DNA of 9,807 nt from JAHECQ01 sp047638695 (GTDB lineage: Bacteria > Actinomycetota > Acidimicrobiia > Acidimicrobiales > SZUA-35). The notes beneath the pieces are model-generated. The model ran no database searches. It saw only the letters and a list, made by a program, of their open reading frames with translations, and was not told the DNA's origin. This document shows positions 1 through 5,921 of the stretch, one piece after another. The stretch lies in assembly GCA_047638695.1 (NCBI GenBank), contig JBLINY010000147.1, positions 1 through 9,807 on the forward strand, given 5' to 3'. The position numbers were made by a program, and so were the translations under genes. Each line of letters opens with the position of its first letter. The stretch's first letter is position 1.

Positions 1-140
1 GAGAGTCGAAGGCTGAGCTGGAGAGTCGAAGGCTGAGCTGGAGAGTCGAAGGCTGAGCTGGAGAGTCGAAGGCTGAGCTGGAGAGTCGAAGACTGAGCTG
101 GAGAGTCGAAGACTGAGCTGGAGAGTCGAAGACTGAGCGG
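1..140. repeat. 20-bp tandem repeat array, seven copies
   Basis: Seven head-to-tail copies of a 20-bp unit, gagagtcgaaggctgagctg, run from the first base of the window to 140 with no spacers. The first four copies are identical. Copies 5-7 have A instead of G at unit position 12, and copy 7, nearest the gene, also has G instead of T at position 19. Variation is therefore polarised towards the gene. The array starts 12 bp beyond the stop codon of the transglutaminase-like gene and would form its 3' untranslated region. The unit length is not a multiple of three. The plus strand has regular TGA stops, so I see no coding function there. The array probably continues outside the window. Confidence 0.97.
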
Positions 141-152
141 CTGGTGGCCCCG

Positions 153-2414
153 CTAGGCCGAGGTCAGTTGCCGCTGGGTTGGTTTCAGCAGGCGTCGCGG
201 ATCGAGATCAGCCAGCCAACGCTTCCACCAAGACTGACGGCCTCGGGCGACGTTCTGGATTTCGGCCGAAGCGCTCACCGCTTCGTCTGCCTCGGTTTGA
301 GGAAGCTGACTGCCGGCAAAGCGGGCCCGGGTGATGGCCGCTCCGAGCCGTTCGATTGGCTCGGATGGGACTCGCATCTCTGAGGACAGCCGAGACGCCC
401 ACTCACCTCGTGTCGCCGAGGCTGGTCGGGTCAGGCCGAAACCTGTCTCGAGGGCCTCTGCCGCCTCGGCCCATGCAACCTCGATGCGGTCGGCTGGAGT
501 CGTTGCCTGTTGGACACGACGGGCGCGGCGTAGGCGGTGGAACGCAGGAGCGCCAAGGGAGTAGGCACCGACTATCGCAAGCACGATGAGCAAACGAGTA
601 GGCACGCCGCTGCCGCCCGAGGTGGTATCGATGGCCGAGCTGCCCGTCTCATCTCCGAGACCGAGACCGGGGTCGAAGGGCAGTTCTTCACCGTCGACCA
701 GGGCGCTACCCAATCGCGTTGTGGTCGTGGTCTCCTGGCCTGGCTGATCGGGCTGGACTAAGGAATCCTGCTGCGCCTCGACCGGGTTGTAGAGGGCATC
801 AGGCGAACCGCGCCCGGGTGTTGGTTCGAAAGCGACCCAGCCAAGTCCACTGAACCAGAGTTCTGGCCAGGCGTGAGTTTGGCGTCCGGTGACTCGGTAG
901 AGACCGGGCTCGCCGTCGACCGGGTCACCCCAGGTAAAGCCGACGGCGACGCGGGCCGGAATGCCGAGCGACCGGGCCATCACCGCCATGGTGCCTGAGA
1001 ACTGCTGACAAAAGCCGACTCGCTCGTCGAGGAACTGTTCGATGGGGTCGTCTTGGCGCGGTCCGAGACGAATGTTGTATTCGAATGCCCGGAAGTACTC
1101 CTGGAGGGCCAGCGCCTTGTCATACGTAGTCTCAGCGCCGGCCGTGATGGTGAGCGCCTCGGATGCGACCCGGGGGGTGAGATCGTCGGGAAGGAGCAGG
1201 TAGCGCTCTTGGATGGACTCCGGTATTTCCGTTGGAGCCGCTCGAAGCTCGTCGGCGGTGTAAAGAGGCAGCACCGACTCGACTGTGTAGGTGCTGCCGT
1301 CACTGGTCGGTCGGCTGTTGTCGACCGTGAGCGAGCCAGTGTCGGCATTCCATGTGACCGGCGATTCTGACTCGATCACTCGTGACGGGGCGAAGGCTGC
1401 CGGCAGCCAGATCGCCGCCAAATTCTCGATCGTGAACTCCTGACGGACCGTCATGGTGCTTCCGGCGGTGGGTTTCAGGCCGGGGAGATCGCCGTCTTCT
1501 TCCTCGAACGTTCCTCGGGTGCTCCAGAATCCGTTCTCGTAGGTGTCGAGTCCGGCCAATCTCCAGTAGCTGGCCCGGTCAGCCCGAACGGTGAAGAGAA
1601 GAGTCGACTGTTGCGTAGCGAGCCGGTTTTCGATGCTGACATACGGGCTGATCACCGTGCGAACGGGATCGCCCTTCTCGCGCCAGGTGTAAAGCTCTTC
1701 GGCTTGGGCACCGGGGAGACGGGGGCCGAGTGCAGGCCCGAGCACGACGGCGACCAGGCCGACAAGGGCAGCGTTCTTGGCCAGGTCAGCCGGTCCCCGG
1801 CGCCGGTCGACGCTGAGCCAGACACTGTTGGTAGCCAGGTCTGTGACCCGTTGAGTGACGGCCCATAGAAGGACAGCGCCGGCAAAAAAGATCGTTGGGA
1901 GCAGGCGCCGTTCACCTGAGCCAAGCACAGCCGAAAAGATGAAGAGGAGTCCAGCCGGGAGTACGGGTTCGAAAGCCAGTCGGAGCCGGAGAGCACCCCA
2001 ATCAGTCAGAAAGGCCATGACCCAAGCCGCAATCATGGCTGCGGCGATAAATGGATCGAGCGGGTCGACGGGTGCTTTCAGCTCGCGGAACTGGTCGAGG
2101 CCGTCCCTTCCCAGCGTTCGGAGAACAGAGATGCTCTCGCCCGACGGGATAACGCCGAACCTTGCTGTACCCGGCGCATAGCGGCTGGAGATCAGAACGA
2201 CGAGTGCGACGAACGAGAGGACGGCTGAGAGCACTAATGGGATGCGGAGTCGCCTGGCAGCGACGGCGAGGGCCGTCGAGAGCAGAGCGGCACCAATAAG
2301 CGGCAGCGCCGCATTTTGTTCTGCGAACACGCGGACGAAGCCATACGCCGCAGAGGGAACTAATGCTGCAGCTGCGAATTCAAGATGGGCTGGAGGGCTG
2401 GCATCGGTGCTCAC
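153..2414 (-). CDS. Membrane-anchored transglutaminase-like (TGc domain) protein
   Basis: A large polytopic membrane protein with an extracytoplasmic transglutaminase-like domain. The family is thought to act as cysteine peptidases or amidases on envelope substrates; the substrate here is unknown. Numbering from the GTG start, about seven hydrophobic segments fill residues 10-235, followed by a long extracytoplasmic region. The TGc core carries Cys469 (GFCQQFSG), His514 (THAWPELW) and acidic Glu530 (FEPTPG, where the classical triad has Asp). A Thr/Gly/Asp-rich linker (about 560-600), one more membrane helix (about 607-625) and a basic cytoplasmic tail of about 125 residues follow, the tail resembling the DUF4129-type tails of such proteins. 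I chose GTG at 2414 because it overlaps the DUF58 stop as GTGA. An in-frame ATG at 2447 would add 11 residues but has no visible ribosome site. It is the last gene of the MoxR-DUF58 operon. Confidence 0.93.
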   Translation of the reverse strand: MSTDASPPAHLEFAAAALVPSAAYGFVRVFAEQNAALPLIGAALLSTALAVAARRLRIPLVLSAVLSFVALVVLISSRYAPGTARFGVIPSGESISVLRTLGRDGLDQFRELKAPVDPLDPFIAAAMIAAWVMAFLTDWGALRLRLAFEPVLPAGLLFIFSAVLGSGERRLLPTIFFAGAVLLWAVTQRVTDLATNSVWLSVDRRRGPADLAKNAALVGLVAVVLGPALGPRLPGAQAEELYTWREKGDPVRTVISPYVSIENRLATQQSTLLFTVRADRASYWRLAGLDTYENGFWSTRGTFEEEDGDLPGLKPTAGSTMTVRQEFTIENLAAIWLPAAFAPSRVIESESPVTWNADTGSLTVDNSRPTSDGSTYTVESVLPLYTADELRAAPTEIPESIQERYLLLPDDLTPRVASEALTITAGAETTYDKALALQEYFRAFEYNIRLGPRQDDPIEQFLDERVGFCQQFSGTMAVMARSLGIPARVAVGFTWGDPVDGEPGLYRVTGRQTHAWPELWFSGLGWVAFEPTPGRGSPDALYNPVEAQQDSLVQPDQPGQETTTTTRLGSALVDGEELPFDPGLGLGDETGSSAIDTTSGGSGVPTRLLIVLAIVGAYSLGAPAFHRLRRARRVQQATTPADRIEVAWAEAAEALETGFGLTRPASATRGEWASRLSSEMRVPSEPIERLGAAITRARFAGSQLPQTEADEAVSASAEIQNVARGRQSWWKRWLADLDPRRLLKPTQRQLTSA

Positions 2415-3568
2415 CGTTTGGCCGATCCGGCCACGGCGGCTCGCCATAGTTCAGGGAAGTTCGCGTTGCCGTCGTGCAACAGGGCCCACGGGGGTGGCTC
2501 ATCAACACCGATTTGGCACACGATCGGCAGCACTGATCCGTACGTCCGACGGGCGCGCTCGATAGACGTGGCTAGCTCGTCGGAGGCGAGCCCCGTGATC
2601 AAGACCATCGTGCCTCCGCGGCCGACTCGACTGATCTCGTCGATCGTGCGAGCGAGTAATGCATCCCCGCTCGTTTCGATGAGCGCGAGCTGCTCGTCGA
2701 CGGCGTCGAGTTCTCGCCGGCTGCGAATATCGGAGACCGAGTTCGGGGTTGTTGTCAGAAACCGAAGAGCGTCGTCGCCTCGCCATGCGGCATAGAGCGT
2801 GCTGATCGCAGCCGAACAAGCGCGGTCGAAACCGTCGTCGTCGTAGCTTTCGCGTCGGCGGTCGAGGACTACGGTGACTCGGCCCGTACGCGGGCGTTCC
2901 TCCTGACGAACCACCAGTTCGCCGGTGCGGGCTGTTGACTTCCAGTGAACTCGCTTCAGCTCGTCGCCAACGACGTAGGGCCGGAGGGCGAAGAACTCGT
3001 CGCCACCGGTCGCGAGCGCTCGGACAGGTTGGAGATCGGCTGTGGGGTCGTGGCCGGCTGTGGCGTGGAGGACACCGAGATCCATCAGGCGCGGATGAAC
3101 AACGAGCCGAATCTGATCGGAGGCCCGGGCTGTACTGCTGGTGAGGCCTAGTGGGTCGCCAACGCTGATGTCGAGCGGGCCAACCGTCAGCTCGCCTCTC
3201 CGGCGGGTCGGGAGTCGATAGGCGATGCGGGCCGTTTCCGCCTTGCGGATCGAGGCCAGCAACAGGCTGGCCCCGCGCTGCCCGTTGAGTTGATCGTCGG
3301 CCCGGAGGACCGGCGTGGCTCGCTGGCCCTTGTTGCATAGCGAAAGGTCGATCCGGGCCGGAGTTCCGGCCCGCAGGCTAGAAGGAGTCGCCACCCGACC
3401 GACCGAAAGGTCGAGGCCTGCCAGTGCGGTGTAGAGCACGGCCGCAAGCAGGGCAATGCCGCACATGGCGGCGAGCACGTGCAGTTCGCTCGTGCCGAAC
3501 AGCCGGCCGAGTACAAAGCAGATGACTGCGGCGAGAGCCACTCCAATTCCCGCTCTGGTAAGACGCAT
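2411..3568 (-). CDS. DUF58 domain-containing protein
   Basis: A 385-residue membrane-associated DUF58 protein. Two adjacent N-terminal hydrophobic segments (about residues 8-24 and 30-50) are followed by a beta-rich region. The DUF58 hallmark lies at 190-225: DEFFALRPYVVGDELKRVHW, then KSTARTGELVVRQEE, matching the family pattern of R-x-Y-x-x-GD followed by a W-x-x-[ST]AR-x-x-x-L stretch. The C-terminal half has the alternating strand/helix pattern of a von Willebrand A-like fold (VTVVLDRR at 231-238). DUF58 proteins regularly accompany MoxR ATPases and are thought to be partners or clients of them in envelope assembly; the biochemical role is not established. The ATG start overlaps the MoxR stop by one base (TGATG), and the stop overlaps the next gene's GTG by four bases, so it is translationally coupled on both sides. 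Confidence 0.94.
   Translation of the reverse strand: MRLTRAGIGVALAAVICFVLGRLFGTSELHVLAAMCGIALLAAVLYTALAGLDLSVGRVATPSSLRAGTPARIDLSLCNKGQRATPVLRADDQLNGQRGASLLLASIRKAETARIAYRLPTRRRGELTVGPLDISVGDPLGLTSSTARASDQIRLVVHPRLMDLGVLHATAGHDPTADLQPVRALATGGDEFFALRPYVVGDELKRVHWKSTARTGELVVRQEERPRTGRVTVVLDRRRESYDDDGFDRACSAAISTLYAAWRGDDALRFLTTTPNSVSDIRSRRELDAVDEQLALIETSGDALLARTIDEISRVGRGGTMVLITGLASDELATSIERARRTYGSVLPIVCQIGVDEPPPWALLHDGNANFPELWRAAVAGSAKR
2415..2432 (-). promoter_or_regulatory. Possible hairpin at the transglutaminase translation start
   Basis: On the minus-strand transcript a GGCCG-GAT-CGGCC inverted repeat (2420-2432; 5-bp stem, 3-nt loop) ends five bases (AAACG) before the GTG start of the transglutaminase gene. 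It occupies the position where a Shine-Dalgarno sequence would sit, and none is visible. The element lies inside the end of the DUF58 coding region. A ribosome finishing DUF58 would unfold it and could re-initiate at the GTGA overlap. The stem is short and GC-rich DNA makes such palindromes by chance, so this is tentative. Confidence 0.25.
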
Positions 3569-4551
3569 CAGACGCGATCGTAGGGGACCGGTATCGCCTG
3601 CAGTATGTCGCCCACCACCGACTCAGCGGTCGTTCCTTGCAGTTGGGCCTCCGGGCGTAACAACATCCGATGGGCAATGACGTGGGGAGCGACTGACTTG
3701 ATGTCGTCGTCGGTGACAAAGGTTCGTCCCTGCGATGCTGCCCGCGCTCGACTTACCCGTTGCAGGTTAAGGGTGGCCCGGGGCGACATGCCGAGACTGA
3801 TTGCCGGGTGGCGACGGGTGGCCTCGGCCAGATCGATGAGATAGCCGCGTAGCTCGGGGTCGAGATGAACACTGGTGACCATATGGGTCATGGCGACGAC
3901 ATCCTGGACACTCATGACCGCCTTCAGACGGTCGATCAAGCCGTCGGTCTCGTGCGCATGGAGAATGGCGAGCTCATCATCTCGATCCGGGTACCCAACC
4001 GAGATCCGCATGAGGAAGCGATCGAGCTGGCTTTCGGGCAGGGGATAGGTGCCCTCCTGTTCGATCGGGTTCTGGGTCGCCATCACCATGAATGGGATCG
4101 GCAGCGGATGGGTTACGCCGTCGACCGTCACCTGACGTTCGGCCATGGCCTCGAGCAGGGATGATTGTGTCTTTGGCGACGCCCGGTTGATTTCGTCGGC
4201 GAGTACGAGTCCCGTGAAGATCGGGCCCGGCCGGAACTCAAACGACGACTCTTGGCGATTCCAGACGCTCACACCCGTCACGTCGGCTGGAAGGAGGTCA
4301 GGAGTGAACTGAACTCGACCGAGTTCGGCGCCGACCGATGTAGCTAGGGCCTTGGCCAGTGTGGTCTTGCCGACGCCGGGAACGTCTTCGACAAGAAGAT
4401 GGCCACCGGAGACGAGGCAGAGAATTGTCTGCTCTACGACGCCGCGTTTGCCGCGAACAACGTGTTCCATGTTGTCGCCGATGGCATGGAATGCAGCCGC
4501 GAACCTCTGGGCCTGTGTGTCATCCAATGCGACTATCTCTGTCGTGCTCAC
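3568..4551 (-). CDS. MoxR-family AAA+ ATPase
   Basis: A 327-residue cytoplasmic AAA+ ATPase of the MoxR group, chaperone-like ATPases that help assemble or activate partner complexes. All core motifs are intact: Walker A at 56-64 (DVPGVGKTT), Walker B at 114-123 (GLVLADEINR), sensor 1 at 158-162 (ATQNP), a conserved ESQLDRF stretch at 173-179 and sensor 2 at 254-260 (GMSPRAT). Length is normal for the family. The start is GTG at 4549-4551; the transcript carries a purine-rich GGAAGGAA about 11 nt upstream as a plausible, slightly distant ribosome site. It is the first recognisable gene of the operon with the DUF58 and transglutaminase genes and is divergent from the ROK gene across 188 bp. 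That context supports ATP-dependent activation of the membrane transglutaminase, which is inference from conserved gene order. Confidence 0.96.
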   Translation of the reverse strand: MSTTEIVALDDTQAQRFAAAFHAIGDNMEHVVRGKRGVVEQTILCLVSGGHLLVEDVPGVGKTTLAKALATSVGAELGRVQFTPDLLPADVTGVSVWNRQESSFEFRPGPIFTGLVLADEINRASPKTQSSLLEAMAERQVTVDGVTHPLPIPFMVMATQNPIEQEGTYPLPESQLDRFLMRISVGYPDRDDELAILHAHETDGLIDRLKAVMSVQDVVAMTHMVTSVHLDPELRGYLIDLAEATRRHPAISLGMSPRATLNLQRVSRARAASQGRTFVTDDDIKSVAPHVIAHRMLLRPEAQLQGTTAESVVGDILQAIPVPYDRV

Positions 4552-4676
4552 GAGCTCGCTGGTTCCTTCCAGATCATTGGGGTGACCGCCCGGATCAGAG
4601 GCAGGGTAGACGCGACCCCGTCGACGTTCATGGTCAAGGGGATGTCAGGCGTTCGAGGCGGTGGAATTTTGGCCAC
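4548..4676 (-). CDS. Possible short leader ORF upstream of the moxR-like gene
   Basis: An open frame in the divergent intergenic region ends in a TGA that overlaps the moxR-like GTG start as GTGA. This is the same four-base coupling used between the DUF58 and transglutaminase genes. A GTG at 4674-4676 gives 42 residues and an ATG at 4629-4631 gives 27. In the 27-codon version about 23 codons end in G or C, as expected of real genes in this DNA. Against it, neither start has a convincing ribosome site, I recognise no family, and the frame also stays open into the ROK gene. It could be a leader peptide, the remnant of a lost gene, or chance. Confidence 0.18.
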   Translation of the reverse strand: MAKIPPPRTPDIPLTMNVDGVASTLPLIRAVTPMIWKEPASS

Positions 4677-4727
4677 GCAGACCAGGCTCGCGTCGTAGAC
4701 AAGCCAAGCTGGCAGAGGTGAGCCGAC

Positions 4728-4733
4728 TATCGT
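4728..4733 (+). promoter_or_regulatory. Candidate -10 box (TATCGT) of a leaderless ROK transcript
   Basis: TATCGT fits the actinobacterial -10 consensus TANNNT. Six bases separate it from the ATG of the ROK gene at 4740, which would put the transcription start at or beside the A of the start codon. No Shine-Dalgarno sequence lies at the normal distance; the nearest purine-rich stretch (gaggtgag, 4715-4722) is too far away. I see no clear -35 box. The arrangement is typical of leaderless actinobacterial mRNAs. Confidence 0.45.
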
Positions 4734-4739
4734 ACTCAC

Positions 4740-5615
4740 ATGGAGAAGATCCTGGCGGTCGACATCGGCGGAACGAAACTCGCTGCGGGTGTAGTTAGCG
4801 CCAAAGGTCAGCTCCTTGATCGAGGTCAGGTCGCAACGGGCACACCCGATGACGCAGCTCAACTCTTCGGCGTTTTGTCCGAGCTGCTCCAGAGGTTCGC
4901 TCCGTTTGACCAGTACCTAGTGTGTGGCGTTGGCTGCGGTGGGCCGATGTCGGCCGGCGGTGTGCTGGTGTCGCCGCTCAACATTCGGGCGTGGCGTGAA
5001 TTCCCTCTGGCCGAAGAGCTCGGTCGCCTGACTGGCTTAGCTACCAGGGTCGACAACGATGCGAAGGCATTGGCCCTCGCCGAAGGGTGGGTAGGGGCCG
5101 CTATTGGTGTTCGCGACTACATGGCCATGGTGGTGTCCACCGGTGTGGGTGGTGGGATTGTCCTCGACGGTCGCTTGCTCGACGGTCGATCGGGGAATGC
5201 CGGTCACGTCGGTCACGTGCTGGTGGAACCTGATGGCTATCCGCTGCCTCATCATGTGCCAGGGGTTCTCGAAGCGGAGGTATCGGGTACGGCGATCGCT
5301 CATCGCAGTGGTCGCCCGCCGTCTTCGGCTTCAACCGTTGAGATCGAGCGGGTCGGTCGATTAGTGGGCCGGGCCATTGGATCCACCGCCAACCTGCTCG
5401 ATCTCAAGTTGGCGTTGGTTGCTGGCTCTGTAGCCCTTGGTTACGGCGAACCGTTCTTTTCCGCCGCCCAGTCCGAGGTCGATGCGATCTGCCGGCTCGA
5501 CTACAGCCGCGGCACTCGGATCGAACCGGCTGGATGCGGTGACGAGGGTCCGCTCATCGGGGCTGCAGCTGTGGGCCTGCGCCATCTCGGCCGATCGGTT
5601 GGGATCATCGCCTAG
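4740..5615 (+). CDS. Divergent ROK-family sugar kinase-like protein
   Basis: A 291-residue cytoplasmic ROK-family (repressor/ORF/kinase) protein, the family of glucokinases and N-acetylmannosamine kinases. There is no N-terminal DNA-binding helix-turn-helix, so it is of the kinase type rather than a repressor. The phosphate loop DIGGTK is at 8-13, the catalytic Asp at 107 (RVDNDAKA), the second phosphate motif STGVGGG at 133-139, and the ROK signature lies around 155-182. The signature is altered. The family pattern E-x-G-H-x9-C-x-C-G-x2-G-C-x-E aligns without gaps, but Glu is His156 and the three zinc-binding Cys are Leu169, His171 and Val176; His159, Gly175 and Glu178 remain. It therefore probably does not bind zinc in the usual way, and its sugar specificity cannot be assigned. 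It is divergent from the moxR-like gene and likely leaderless. Confidence 0.9.
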   Translation: MEKILAVDIGGTKLAAGVVSAKGQLLDRGQVATGTPDDAAQLFGVLSELLQRFAPFDQYLVCGVGCGGPMSAGGVLVSPLNIRAWREFPLAEELGRLTGLATRVDNDAKALALAEGWVGAAIGVRDYMAMVVSTGVGGGIVLDGRLLDGRSGNAGHVGHVLVEPDGYPLPHHVPGVLEAEVSGTAIAHRSGRPPSSASTVEIERVGRLVGRAIGSTANLLDLKLALVAGSVALGYGEPFFSAAQSEVDAICRLDYSRGTRIEPAGCGDEGPLIGAAAVGLRHLGRSVGIIA

Positions 5616-5626
5616 GGCCCGGCCGT

Positions 5627-5890
5627 TCAGGATGAGAAGTCGCGCCGCCACTCGAGGTACGTCACGAGATCTTCGGACCGCATTGGTCCGGTTCCGTCGC
5701 CGCCGTACGCCGTCTCGAGCCGGAAGTGCATCCAGCCTCGGTCTGGTAGAGGCAAAAAGGGTGTCCGCCGCCACCAACCAGCCGGGGCCACGGAGAAAGC
5801 GGTGCGCGCTGCCGTCGACCAAAGATCAGGCCGCCGTGCGACGGCAACGACTGCATCGCGTGTGAGTCCGGCATCTGTGACTAGCCCCAT
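5627..5890 (-). CDS. Small uncharacterised Trp- and Arg-rich protein
   Basis: An 87-residue protein of unknown function. It has no signal peptide or convincing membrane helix. An N-terminal helical part is followed by APAGWWRRTPFLPLPD (about 35-50), a HFRLETAYGGDG stretch (about 55-66) and an EDLVTYLEWRRDF C-terminus. This layout (WWRR-x-PFLPLPD, then FR-x-x-TAYGG, then a YL-x-W end) resembles small conserved hypothetical proteins I associate with actinobacteria, which I recall only generally. It begins 28 bp after the acyl-CoA dehydrogenase stop on the same strand, so it is probably co-transcribed with that gene. It ends 11 bp from the convergent ROK gene. The only candidate start is the ATG at 5890, which lies inside a 19-bp duplication and has no clear ribosome site; re-initiation after the upstream gene is possible. 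Confidence 0.75.
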   Translation of the reverse strand: MGLVTDAGLTRDAVVAVARRPDLWSTAARTAFSVAPAGWWRRTPFLPLPDRGWMHFRLETAYGGDGTGPMRSEDLVTYLEWRRDFSS

Positions 5891-5921
5891 CGCGACAGGC
5901 TAGGCCCATCGCCACAGGCTA
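5881..5921. repeat. 19-bp tandem duplication between two minus-strand genes
   Basis: Two adjacent 19-bp copies (5881-5899, ctagccccatcgcgacagg; 5900-5918, ctaggcccatcgccacagg) differ at two positions. They are followed by a further cta at 5919-5921, which is the TAG stop of the acyl-CoA dehydrogenase. The right-hand copy fills most of the gap between the two genes, and the left-hand copy holds the ATG of the small downstream gene. Because 19 is not a multiple of three, the second ATG copied by the repeat is out of frame with the small gene. Confidence 0.85.

Noticed and set aside
1..140. CRISPR array
   Set aside because: The 20-bp units abut directly with no unique spacers, and no cas-like gene is nearby.
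2242..2795. Plus-strand open frames opposite the transglutaminase and DUF58 genes
   Set aside because: They lie antisense to clear conserved genes, show no family features, and are expected by chance in high-GC DNA.
5612..5630. Bidirectional terminator between the ROK gene and the small gene
   Set aside because: The gap is 11 bp of GC-rich palindromic bases without a usable loop or T-tract.
5361..5822. A 153-codon minus-strand open frame across the ROK and small-gene junction
   Set aside because: It overlaps two better supported genes in other frames and shows no domain pattern.
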